DNA from: Aurantimonas sp036252795 | Lineage (GTDB): Bacteria > Pseudomonadota > Alphaproteobacteria > Rhizobiales > Rhizobiaceae | DNA length: 21,032 nt | Direction: 5' to 3' | Assembly (NCBI GenBank): GCA_036252795.1 | Contig: DASYHY010000065.1 | Coordinates: 1-21,032 of the forward strand | In this document: positions 1-6,264 of the stretch, piece by piece | Layout of the letters: the number at the start of each line of letters is the position of its first letter | Position numbering within the stretch: position 1 is the stretch's first letter | The notes under the pieces: model-generated | The model's database searches: none | Told to the model about the DNA's origin: nothing | The model's input: only the letters and a program-made list of their open reading frames with translations | Made by a program: the position numbers and the translations under genes

Positions 1-137
1 GCGCATCGAGGCCGCCTTTTGCCGACTGAAGGACTTCCGACGCATCGCCACCCGCTACGACAAGCTCGCCCGCAACTTCCTCTCCGCAGTCGCGCTCGCA
101 ACCCTTGTCGCGTTCTGGGTCTGAATGAGTCCGAACC
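1..137 (+). mobile_element. Right end of an IS5-family insertion sequence (cut by window edge)
   Basis: The window opens inside the 3' end of an IS5-family transposase gene that stops at 122-124. A short non-coding tail follows, then CTAA at 138-141, which fits the YTAR target preference of IS5-type elements. The minus-strand reading frame of the neighbouring middle-component gene keeps family resemblance up to about codon TTA (139-141) and loses it beyond, which puts the IS boundary near 137-141. The exact boundary is inferred, because the other IS end and the second target copy lie outside the window. Confidence 0.65.
2..124 (+). CDS. IS5-family transposase, C-terminal 40 residues (5' partial)
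   Basis: In the frame starting at base 2 the sequence reads RIEAAFCRLKDFRRIATRYD, then KLARNFLSAVALATLVAFWV, then a stop. The E-x(6)-R/K spacing, with a R-I-A-T-R-Y-D-K block followed by a hydrophobic LA-x-LV-x-FW tail, is the usual C-terminus of IS5-family (IS427/IS1031-like) DDE transposases; the glutamate in RIEAAF is probably the last catalytic acidic residue. Only this end is visible, so whether the element is intact cannot be judged. It faces the truncated ABC-3C middle component, which it interrupts. Confidence 0.85.
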   Translation, partial: RIEAAFCRLKDFRRIATRYDKLARNFLSAVALATLVAFWV

Positions 138-429
138 CTAAGGCCTCAAACGTAAACGGGAGAACGTCCGTGCATCGGCGTCGAAATTCCACCAATAACT
201 CTGGGTGATCCGCCACTATCTTCAGGAAGTAGCTTCTATTCCCAGCGCGCAGGATTTCGCGAGAGATCTGTTGCAGGCAGAGGGGTAAAATCAGCAAGGA
301 AAGCGAGAATGGCATTCCTCGGCTGTCACCTGCATGGAATGCAGCCAATGCTCGGAAGAGCACTAGCCCGCAGAACGCCGGGTTGAAGAGATTCCTGATT
401 TCTACAGGTCTGTCAGACCATTGTTTCAT
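55..429 (-). pseudogene. ABC-3C system middle component (MC), 3' truncated by IS
   Basis: The likely start is ATG at 429, giving MKQWSDRPVEIRNLFNPAFC; its first four bases form an ATGA overlap with the stop of the upstream gene, a sign of translational coupling. A TTG 17 codons further upstream (480) is possible but less convincing. The pattern (EIRNLFNPAF, GMPFSLSLLILPL, SREIL, FRRRCTDVLPFTFEAL) matches small middle components of three-component ABC (ABC-3C) conflict systems: LNPAF near the N-terminus, a hydrophobic LPL segment, and a VPYT-REAL-like block. After about residue 97 (TTA at 141-139) the frame runs into the IS5 end, and the last ~27 residues are the transposase gene read antisense. 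Family members are roughly 140-150 residues, so the authentic C-terminus is missing. In ABC-3C the MC is thought to bridge the effector and an SMC-like ATPase. The rest of this gene and the ATPase gene could lie left of the IS. Confidence 0.75.
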
Positions 430-1488
430 GCGGCGATACCGAGCAACTTGGCGAGCCGCTTCATAAAGTGGGGGTGCCAATGGACCCTGGGCGTAGGAGC
501 GCCATTAGCGAGGATGTGAAAGGTTCCACGAACGACGTATGGCTCAGTAACACGCTCGCGTATTCGAAATTGTCCGGTGGACTGCTCTACCCAGTTATAG
601 AGTTCCTTTCCGGCACGTGTACATAAATCATCCTCGCTGTCGTCGTCGATTTGCTCACACGCGATTTCGCGATAACGTGCCCATTCGTCAACTAAACGAT
701 CTTCGTACCTCTCAATCTCGTCTGACACTAGAAGACTTGCACGAGCCCAACTTGACCTCTGTTCGAATGCGCGATAGTAGTCCAGAATTGCGTATCTAAT
801 ACGCTGGTTTGATAGCCTTAGAGCACGAAGTTGCTGCACAAAGCATCGGTTATCATTTGTTTCATCCACACCAGTTGCCGGAAATCGATCCGAAAATGTT
901 ATAGGTAGATTGTCACTTTTGTATTCGTCGGCCAAGGACGCGAGTTTATCTGTAACCTCCTGCACCCTAATTGGATCTATTCGATCCCCTGTGGGCATTC
1001 GAAGGACTTGGTTGTTCCACCAACCCTCGAGTCTCTCGAAGAGATCCGCTCGAACTGCCCTCCGGACTGTCCGCAAATAAGTATCAATCAGTGAAGGTAT
1101 TTCATTTATCCTCGGAGATTGCGGATAAATGGTGATTCGAGCGTAGAAGTCACCCAGTTCCTCAAGACTCAAGGCTCCCAGCCCTGCGGTAGCCTTAGTG
1201 ATATCCTTGGATTGCTACGCAAAAGCGTAGCCGCAGCATCTCTAGCTCGAGCGTCCCCGTCCGGAGTTTCACTAGTAAACTCCTCTAAAAACGAACCGGA
1301 GGAGATGGTAGCCGTGGTGAATAGCAAGTAGCGGGAGGGCGACGCGGTTCTTCCCGATCGTCGTTCCGCTCGATATGGATAAAGCAGTCTTCAGGCAGAC
1401 CGAGGGATTTCAGCAAGGCAAACCGTGACTGGTAGAAGTAACCAAGACCCGGTTCGGCAGCGGAAAAGATCGACGCATCAACAGCCAT
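426..1488 (-). pseudogene. ABC-3C first component (nuclease-like N-terminus plus ABC-3C C-terminal domain), decayed
   Basis: Three collinear pieces of one protein are visible. First, ATG at 1488 opens MAVDASIFSAAEPGLGYFYQ, continuing SRFALLKS and IHIERNDD; the G-Y-x-Y-Q-x-R-[FY]-A-L-L plus IE..DD pattern is the start of a PD-(D/E)XK-like effector domain. Second, in another frame at about 1355-1210, RYLLFTTATISSGSFLEEF continues to TLLRSN, matching the later LvTTA...GS block of the same family; the ~60-70 residues that should sit between (QxKHH, DLWKTLRVW) are missing, so an internal deletion is inferred. Third, from about 1210 to 426, KDITKATAGLGALSLEELGD leads into an intact C-terminal domain (YYRAFEQRSSWAR, RYEDRLVDEW, TEPYVVRGTFHILA, VHWHPHF). 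Restoring one T at about 1211 (AATCC to AATTCC) rejoins pieces two and three exactly. An isolated C-terminal open frame survives (426-1172). AT-rich codon use marks it as foreign. The gene is almost certainly non-functional as an effector. Confidence 0.75.
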
Positions 1489-1540
1489 TCAAAAATCTTA
1501 TGTCGCAAGGCCGTGCTGGATAAACCAATGGACTCCCCAG

Positions 1541-1568
1541 GATATAGTGTAGTGAACATTGGTATCAA
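1541..1568 (-). promoter_or_regulatory. Candidate sigma70 promoter of the ABC-3C remnant
   Basis: On the minus strand TTGATA (1568-1563) is followed after 16 bases by TATATC (1546-1541), 53 bases before the ATG at 1488. It sits in the AT-rich upstream segment, in the right orientation and distance. No clear Shine-Dalgarno precedes the ATG, so the start could be used by a nearly leaderless or weakly initiated message. Called from motif match only. Confidence 0.4.
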
Positions 1569-1913
1569 AAAACACGATAATCAATACCTAAAGCGACGAA
1601 CTCGTCAGTCCGCTACGAAGCCCCTCGCAGAATTTTATCCCCACCTCCCACACCCCCCGCATACTCCCCTCACCGCCGACCCGCGAAACGGGCGCGAATG
1701 ATCACCGGGATCGTTCGGGGGCCGGCGGGCGGCGTCCGCGACGGGGCTTCTTCCGGAGAAGGCCCGGCCCGGACCGCCCTTCGAGCCGCCGGACCGTCCC
1801 CCACTACGAGGGGTCTGCGGATCGACCGCTTGAGCGCCCTTGGGCGCGAAGAGCCGGCCACACGCGGACCGCCTTCGGGCGGGACACGTGGTGAGGGGTG
1901 CGTCAAACGCCGC

Positions 1914-1979
1914 GCGGGATGCCGGAGGCGAACCGCATGACGCTAAAATACGTCGGAGGGTTTGCCTCCGGCATCCCGC
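1914..1979. repeat. Long inverted repeat with nested stem (cruciform-like)
   Basis: Arms at 1914-1933 and 1960-1979 are complementary over 20 positions with a single mismatch, which is a G-U pair when transcribed rightward. The 26-base loop contains a second stem, GACG (1939-1942) with CGTC (1951-1954), around the A-rich octamer CTAAAATA. There is no U-tract after either arm, so a classical intrinsic terminator is not supported; a mobile repeat or a structured transcript end fits as well. Confidence 0.6.
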
Positions 1980-1984
1980 AGCCT

Positions 1985-2003
1985 GTTTCGTCGGAGACGA
2001 AAC
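1985..2003. repeat. Perfect 8-bp hairpin with 3-base loop
   Basis: GTTTCGTC (1985-1992), loop GGA, GACGAAAC (1996-2003). It begins 6 bases to the right of the long inverted repeat and about 100 bases beyond the stop of the twin-TM gene on the minus strand. The pair of hairpins may act together in ending or stabilising that transcript; this is inference from position alone. Confidence 0.5.
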
Positions 2004-2106
2004 GCTCTTCTGCCCCGCCTTTAAGCTCCTCGCTGCGCTCGTCGCTGGCGGGGACCCCGAACCATGGGCGTGAGGGGGACGACAGCCGACCGTCGTTGCC
2101 CGCGCC

Positions 2107-2295
2107 CTACTGCGCCAGGAGGAGCACGCCGACGATGAGGATCACCGCGACGCCCTGCAGCATGACGCGGGCGCGCATCAGCTTCTGCGAGCGGTTGCCG
2201 TCGCCGGCCTTCATCATGTTCCGGAGCCCGGCCAGCAGCACGCCGGCGGTGGCGACCATGACGAGCAGCGCGAGATAAGTGAGGAATGCGGACAT
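2107..2295 (-). CDS. Twin-transmembrane protein with HIG1-like core
   Basis: A 62-residue membrane protein. Helix 1 is about residues 4-26 (FLTYLALLVMVATAGVLLAG) and helix 2 about 45-61, joined by a basic hairpin. The connecting segment N-x-M-x-KAGDGNRSQKLMRARVMLQG carries the (Q/K)-x-MR-x-RV-x-x-Q signature of HIG1/RCF1-type proteins, which in mitochondria and alphaproteobacteria associate with respiratory oxidase. By family knowledge it would sit in the inner membrane as a small respiratory-complex accessory; the precise role here is inference. ATG at 2295 has a GAAAGG Shine-Dalgarno about 7 bases upstream. It lies downstream of the DMT exporter gene on the same strand (123-base gap) and is probably transcribed alone or with it. 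Confidence 0.8.
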   Translation of the reverse strand: MSAFLTYLALLVMVATAGVLLAGLRNMMKAGDGNRSQKLMRARVMLQGVAVILIVGVLLLAQ

Positions 2296-2418
2296 GCCGG
2301 CCTTTCGGCGGTTAGCGGATCGAAATGCGACCCCTCATATAGGGAGCCGCGCCGGCAGCGCGAGCCGCCGCCCCCGCCCGCCGCCTCGGAGAGGCGATCG
2401 GCCGCGGCGCCCGGCCGC

Positions 2419-3303
2419 TCAGGACGGCGGCGGCAGGGTCTTTCGCCGCCGCGTCGCCGCCGCGACGCCGATCCCGGCGAGCGCGAGGCCGGCGAGCTGC
2501 ACCGGCTCCAGCGTCTCGCCGAACAGGAGATACGCCATCACCGCAGTGACGCCCGGCACCAGATACATCAGCGAGGCGACCTGCGAGACCGCCCCCTCGC
2601 GGATCAGGTACAGCATCAGGAAGATCGCCCCGATCGACAGGACCAGCACCAGCCAGACCAGCGCGAAGACCAGTTCGCCCGTCCACGCGACCGCCATCGT
2701 CTCGGTGGCAAAGGCCAGGATCAGCGTCGGCACGAGCGCGCCGAGATATTGCAGGGCGGTGCCGGTGCGAAGGTCGACGCCGCCGACGAAGCGCTTCTGC
2801 CAGACCGAGCCCGCCGAGATGGCGAGCGCCGACAGGAACACCGGCGCCAGCGTCTGGAATCCGTACGCCCCGGCCCCGCCGAGCTTCGGCAGGATCACCA
2901 GCGCGACGCCCACGAGACCGAGCGCCAGGCCGAGATAATGCCGCGGCCGCACCTTTTCGCCGAGGAAGCTGGCGGCGAGGATCGTCGTCAGGATCGGCTG
3001 CAGCCCGACGATCAGCGCCGCGATCCCGGCATTGAGCCCGTGCCGCACCGCATAGAACACGCCGCCGAGATAGACGCCGTGGATCAGGCTGCCGGCGATC
3101 ATCGCGTGGCCCGCCGGCCGCCATTTCGGCCACGGCGCCGAGGTCGCGGCCACCACCGCGACGAGCAGCGCCAGCGCCAGCGCGTAGCGCATCGAGAGGA
3201 AGGTGAACGGCTCGGCATGCGGCATGGCATAGCGCGCGCCGATGAAGCCGGTCGACCAGAGCAGCACGAAGATCGCGGGAAAGAAGACGAGGAGCCGTTT
3301 CAA
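2419..3303 (-). CDS. DMT-superfamily EamA transporter
   Basis: A 294-residue polytopic inner-membrane protein with about ten hydrophobic helices arranged as two repeated EamA domains (roughly residues 5-140 and 150-287). Typical landmarks are WSTGFIGARY near the N-terminus, a G-L-Q-P-I-x(3)-L-x-A-x-x-x-GE-K block closing repeat 1 (about 120-136), and a YLVPGVTAVMAYLLFGETL block closing repeat 2 (about 247-265). Such proteins export amino acids, metabolites or drugs; the substrate cannot be read from sequence. Initiation appears to be at TTG (3303-3301), giving KRLLVFFPAIF directly into helix 1; no upstream ATG or GTG is available in frame and the next Met lies inside the first helix loop. It diverges from the AEC permease gene across about 200 GC-rich bases in which I see no clear promoter. 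Confidence 0.88.
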   Translation of the reverse strand: MKRLLVFFPAIFVLLWSTGFIGARYAMPHAEPFTFLSMRYALALALLVAVVAATSAPWPKWRPAGHAMIAGSLIHGVYLGGVFYAVRHGLNAGIAALIVGLQPILTTILAASFLGEKVRPRHYLGLALGLVGVALVILPKLGGAGAYGFQTLAPVFLSALAISAGSVWQKRFVGGVDLRTGTALQYLGALVPTLILAFATETMAVAWTGELVFALVWLVLVLSIGAIFLMLYLIREGAVSQVASLMYLVPGVTAVMAYLLFGETLEPVQLAGLALAGIGVAAATRRRKTLPPPS

Positions 3304-3506
3304 CGGGAAGCGCTTTCGGGCGGGCAGCGCCGGGAAGCGCCGTGACGGGGCCGGCCGGGCGGTCGACGGCTTGGCGATAGCAGGCGCGGCGCCGCGCCGG
3401 AACCCGCCTCGCTGGCTTTCTCGCCTCAGGGTCGGCCGCGCCGCATTTGCGTTTTCGCGCCGCCTTGGGTCTATCGACCGGGACAGATCTTGCCCGGCGG
3501 GCCCGC

Positions 3507-4466
3507 ATGCAGACCATCCTCAACGTCATCGTCCCGATCTTCAGCCTGATCGCCATCGGCTATGTGGTCGCCCGGGCGGAGCTGCTTTCGGCGGCGACGG
3601 GCGACGCGCTCGCCCGCTTCGTCTTCGTCGTCGCCGTGCCGCTGCTGCTGTTCCGCACGCTCGCCACCGCGGAATTCGGCAGCGCCAATCCGCTGCCGCT
3701 CTGGATCACCTACTTCGGCGCGGTGGCGATTTCCTGGACCGCCGGCACGCTGCTCGTGCGGGCGGTTTCGGCGTCCGACCACCGGCGCGGCGTCATCGCC
3801 GGCATCTCCGCGGGCTTCGGCAACACCGTCTTCGTCGCCATCCCGGCGCTGCAGCGTGCCTATGGCGACGCCGGGCTCGAGCCGCTGCTGCTGATCCTGT
3901 CGATCCATTTGCCGGTGATGATGATCGCCTCGACCCTGCTGATCGAGCGTGCCGCCTTCCTCGACGCGCGCGAATCGGGCACCCCGCCGCCGACCGTGTC
4001 GCTCTGGCGCACCCTCGCCCGTGTCGCCCGGAACCTGGCGACCAACGCGCTGGTCATCGGCATCCTCTGCGGCCTCGCCTGGCGGCTCACCGGCCTGCCG
4101 CTCGCTTCCCATCTCGACGAGGTCACGCGGCTCCTCGCCGGCACCGCCGGGCCGCTCGCGCTGTTCTCGCTGGGCATGTCGCTGACCCGCTACGGGCTGC
4201 GCGGCGACATCCTGTCCTCGGCGATCGTCGCGGCCCTCTCGCTCCTGGTCATGCCGGGGATCGTCTTCCTCGCCGGCACGGCCTTCGGCCTGCCGCCGCT
4301 CTGGCTGAAGGGCGCGGTGGTCACCGCCGCCTCGCCGGTCGGCGTCAACGCCTATCTCCTGGCCGCGCATTTCCGCTCGGGCGAGCGGCTCGCCGCGACC
4401 ACCATCCTCGTCTCCACCGTCCTGTCGGTCGTCACCCTCAGCCTCTGGCTGATCGTCCTCGGCTGA
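3507..4466 (+). CDS. AEC-family (auxin efflux carrier-like) permease
   Basis: A 319-residue inner-membrane protein. The start chosen is ATG 3507 (MQTILNVIVPIFSLIAIGYV), which opens straight into helix 1 as in most family members; an ATG 20 codons earlier would add an Arg-rich, non-conserved head. About ten helices fall in two sets of five, with the family landmarks VPLLLFRTLA, GFGNTVFVAIPAL, LALFSLGMSL and, near the end, TAASPVGVNAYLLA. AEC carriers move organic acids, amino acids or related anions; the substrate is unknown. The 3' end runs 29 bases into the convergent gluQRS gene. The neighbouring transporter on the other strand belongs to a different superfamily, and the two need not be related in function. 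Confidence 0.88.
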   Translation: MQTILNVIVPIFSLIAIGYVVARAELLSAATGDALARFVFVVAVPLLLFRTLATAEFGSANPLPLWITYFGAVAISWTAGTLLVRAVSASDHRRGVIAGISAGFGNTVFVAIPALQRAYGDAGLEPLLLILSIHLPVMMIASTLLIERAAFLDARESGTPPPTVSLWRTLARVARNLATNALVIGILCGLAWRLTGLPLASHLDEVTRLLAGTAGPLALFSLGMSLTRYGLRGDILSSAIVAALSLLVMPGIVFLAGTAFGLPPLWLKGAVVTAASPVGVNAYLLAAHFRSGERLAATTILVSTVLSVVTLSLWLIVLG

Positions 4467-5370
4467 AGCGTTCGGCGGCAGGGCGCGGGGGAAGCCCGAC
4501 CATCCGCCGGATGTCGTCGGCGGTGAGTCCCGCCTCGCGCAGCGAGCGGATCGACGTGTCGCCCTGGCTCTTGGAGAGCTTGCGCCCGTCCGGGCCGAGG
4601 ATCAGGTCGTGATGGTGGTAGCGCGGCGCCGGAAGGCCGAGCAGCGCCTGCAGCAGCCGGTGGACGCTGGTCGCGTAGAACAGGTCGCGCCCGCGCACCA
4701 CGTCGGAGACGCCCTGCAGCGCGTCGTCCACCACGACGGCGAGGTGGTAGCTGGTCGGCATCTCCAGGCGCCCGAGCACGACGTCGCCCCATTCCAGCGG
4801 CCGCGCGAGGATCTCGCCGGTGTCGCCGTTCGAGGAGTGCCCGCTCTCCTCCCATGTCAGCGCCGCCACGCGCTCGATCGCCTTCTCCATGTCGAGCCGC
4901 CAGGCGAAGCGCTCGCCCTCGCTCATCTTGCGTTCGCGCTCCTTGGACGAGAGCTGCCGGTCGAGCCCAGGATAGAGCGGCGCGCCGTCCGGATCGCGCG
5001 GCCAGGCCGTCCCCTCCTCCGCCTCGTGGCGGTCGACGAAGCCGCGGATCTCCCCGCGCGACATGAAGCCGGGATAGATCAGTTCTTCGGCCGCCAGCGC
5101 CTCGAGCGCGGCCGCATAGTCGGCGAAATGCTCCGACTGCCGGCGCGGCGGCCCGTCCCAGTCGATCCCGAGAAATTCCAGATCCTCCCTGATCTGCCGC
5201 TCGAACGCGAGCGTGCAGCGCGCTCGGTCGATGTCCTCGATGCGCAGCAGGAAGGTCGCCCCCGCCGCGCGGGCGAGACCGTGGTTGAGGAGCGCTGAAT
5301 AAGCGTGGCCGAGATGGAGTTCGCCATTGGGGCTGGGCGCGAACCTGAAGACGTCCGGCTGGTCGTTCAT
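4438..5370 (-). CDS. gluQ: Glutamyl-Q tRNA(Asp) synthetase (GluQRS)
   Basis: A 310-residue GluRS-like catalytic domain without an anticodon-binding domain, which is the defining architecture of GluQRS. The enzyme activates glutamate and transfers it to the queuosine at position 34 of tRNA(Asp). Visible motifs are FRFAPSPNGELHLGHAYSAL with the HIGH-equivalent HLGH at 19-22, LRIEDID at 42-48, a W-G-D-V-V-x-G-R block at 194-201, SYHLAVVVDD at 207-216, RGRDL at 226-230 and the KMSKS-equivalent KLSKS at 264-268. The zinc-site CxC known from E. coli YadB is replaced by YPGFMSR around 99-105, so this copy probably lacks structural zinc. ATG 5370 was chosen because conserved sequence starts six residues in; a GAGGGA-like Shine-Dalgarno lies upstream. 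It diverges from the glycosylase gene (73-base gap) and converges with the AEC gene. Confidence 0.93.
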   Translation of the reverse strand: MNDQPDVFRFAPSPNGELHLGHAYSALLNHGLARAAGATFLLRIEDIDRARCTLAFERQIREDLEFLGIDWDGPPRRQSEHFADYAAALEALAAEELIYPGFMSRGEIRGFVDRHEAEEGTAWPRDPDGAPLYPGLDRQLSSKERERKMSEGERFAWRLDMEKAIERVAALTWEESGHSSNGDTGEILARPLEWGDVVLGRLEMPTSYHLAVVVDDALQGVSDVVRGRDLFYATSVHRLLQALLGLPAPRYHHHDLILGPDGRKLSKSQGDTSIRSLREAGLTADDIRRMVGLPPRPAAERFSRGRSARG

Positions 5371-5443
5371 GCGGGTCGGTTCCCTCTTTCCGGATCGCCA
5401 TCTAGTCTCCGATTGCGAGGGGAAAGTGACGAGGGCAAGCGGA

Positions 5444-6097
5444 ATGACGATCCGGAGCGAAGCCGACGTCGCGGCAGGGATTGCGGCACTCCGCCGCGCC
5501 GATCCCCGCCTGGCGGCGGTCATCGACGGGGCCGGACCGGTACCGCTCCGCCGCCGCGCCGGCGGGCTCGCCGGTCTGGTCGCGATCATCGTCGGCCAGC
5601 AGGTCTCTCGGGCGAGTGCCGAGGCGATATACGCGCGGCTCGTCGCGGAGATCGATGTCGGCTCCGGGCCGGCGATCCTGGCAGCGTCCGACGAGGCATT
5701 TCGCCGGGCCGGCATGTCGCGGCCGAAACAGCAGACGCTCCTGGCGGTCGCGCAGGCGCTGGACGAGCGGCGGCTTGATTTCCGCCGCATGGAAGCCGCG
5801 CCGGCCGAGGCGGCCATTGCCGAACTGGTCGCGGTGCGCGGCATCGGCCCGTGGACGGCGGAATGCTACCTTCTGTTCTGCAGCGGCCATCCGGATGTCT
5901 TTCCTGCCGGCGACCTCGCCCTTCAGGTGGCTGTCGGCCACGCCTTCAGCCATCCGAGCCGCCCGAGCGCCCGCCAGCTGGCGGCTCTGGCCGCTGCGTG
6001 GTCGCCGCATCGTGCCGTCGCGGCACGGCTCTTCTGGTCGTACTACGCGGCGCTGACGCAGCGTGATGCGATGCCACTTGCGGGTGCCGCTGGGTAA
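5444..6097 (+). CDS. DNA-3-methyladenine glycosylase II family (HhH-GPD, AlkA-like)
   Basis: A 217-residue base-excision repair glycosylase that removes alkylated purines from DNA. The HhH-GPD core is clear: IIVGQQVSRASA (48-59), a lysine-bearing loop MSRPKQQTLL (91-100), the helix-hairpin-helix VRGIGPWTAECYLL (131-144), and the catalytic aspartate D157 in VFPAGDLALQ. It lacks the N-terminal extra domain of E. coli AlkA, as is normal for the shorter DNA-3-methyladenine glycosylase 2 proteins. ATG 5444 is preceded by GAGGG about a dozen bases upstream; an extended frame back to 5327 overlaps gluQ and is not conserved in type. No SOS or Ada-type operator is apparent in the short divergent region. 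The neighbouring HNH gene follows after 167 bases. Confidence 0.9.
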   Translation: MTIRSEADVAAGIAALRRADPRLAAVIDGAGPVPLRRRAGGLAGLVAIIVGQQVSRASAEAIYARLVAEIDVGSGPAILAASDEAFRRAGMSRPKQQTLLAVAQALDERRLDFRRMEAAPAEAAIAELVAVRGIGPWTAECYLLFCSGHPDVFPAGDLALQVAVGHAFSHPSRPSARQLAALAAAWSPHRAVAARLFWSYYAALTQRDAMPLAGAAG

Positions 6098-6106
6098 GCA
6101 GGGCGG

Positions 6107-6115
6107 TTATCCACA
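6107..6115 (+). promoter_or_regulatory. Isolated consensus DnaA-box-like 9-mer
   Basis: TTATCCACA at 6107-6115 is a perfect match to the DnaA consensus, 10 bases after the glycosylase stop. A one-mismatch copy (TTATCCCCA) lies inside the start of the HNH gene near 6289-6297. There is no AT-rich unwinding region and no cluster, so this is not an origin; it may be chance or a titration or regulatory site. Confidence 0.3.
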
Positions 6116-6250
6116 GACGATTCCGCGGCTCTCCGCCATTGCGCGGCAGCAGGCCCGCAAGGCCCTGCCATGCCTCGCTCAGAGGCTTCACAAAGGCGAC
6201 ACGATAGAGCACGATAGTGCGCACGTTCCGGCTTCGGGACGTGGAGAGGC

Positions 6251-6257
6251 AAGGAGG
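6251..6257 (+). promoter_or_regulatory. Strong Shine-Dalgarno that fixes the HNH gene start
   Basis: AAGGAGG, seven bases before GTG 6265. It argues for that GTG over the upstream in-frame GTG at 6217, which has no comparable site. Confidence 0.8.
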
Positions 6258-6264
6258 TTGGCAG

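Larger units (their letters stand above)
1640..2106. other. GC-rich stretch without a credible gene
   Basis: Composition switches from AT-rich to GC-rich near 1640, which I take as the edge between the foreign ABC-3C segment and the host chromosome. Short open frames exist on both strands, but they are rich in Arg, Pro, Gly and Ser, overlap one another, and match no family I know. The stretch holds several small hairpins (GCGCCC/GGGCGC at 1834-1847; CCGCC-TTCG-GGCGG at 1869-1882) besides the two larger ones listed separately. It lies downstream of the twin-TM gene, so it may be its 3' untranslated region, an old repeat, or a structured RNA. I see no tmRNA, RNase P RNA or tRNA signature. Confidence 0.5.

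Noticed and set aside
1670..1940. Small open frames on both strands in the GC-rich block.
   Set aside because: Low-complexity Arg/Pro/Gly composition, mutual overlap, no ribosome binding sites and no known family.
1680..2106. tmRNA, RNase P RNA or 6S RNA in the structured GC-rich block.
   Set aside because: None of their conserved core sequences could be found on either strand, and no tRNA-like end is present.
3242..4612. A 456-codon plus-strand frame overlapping the AEC permease.
   Set aside because: It is very rich in Arg, Pro and Ala with no membrane segments, while the permease frame has clear helices and family motifs.
5371..5443. SOS (LexA-type) operator in front of the DNA glycosylase.
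   Set aside because: No GTTC/GAAC direct repeats at the spacing used in Alphaproteobacteria.
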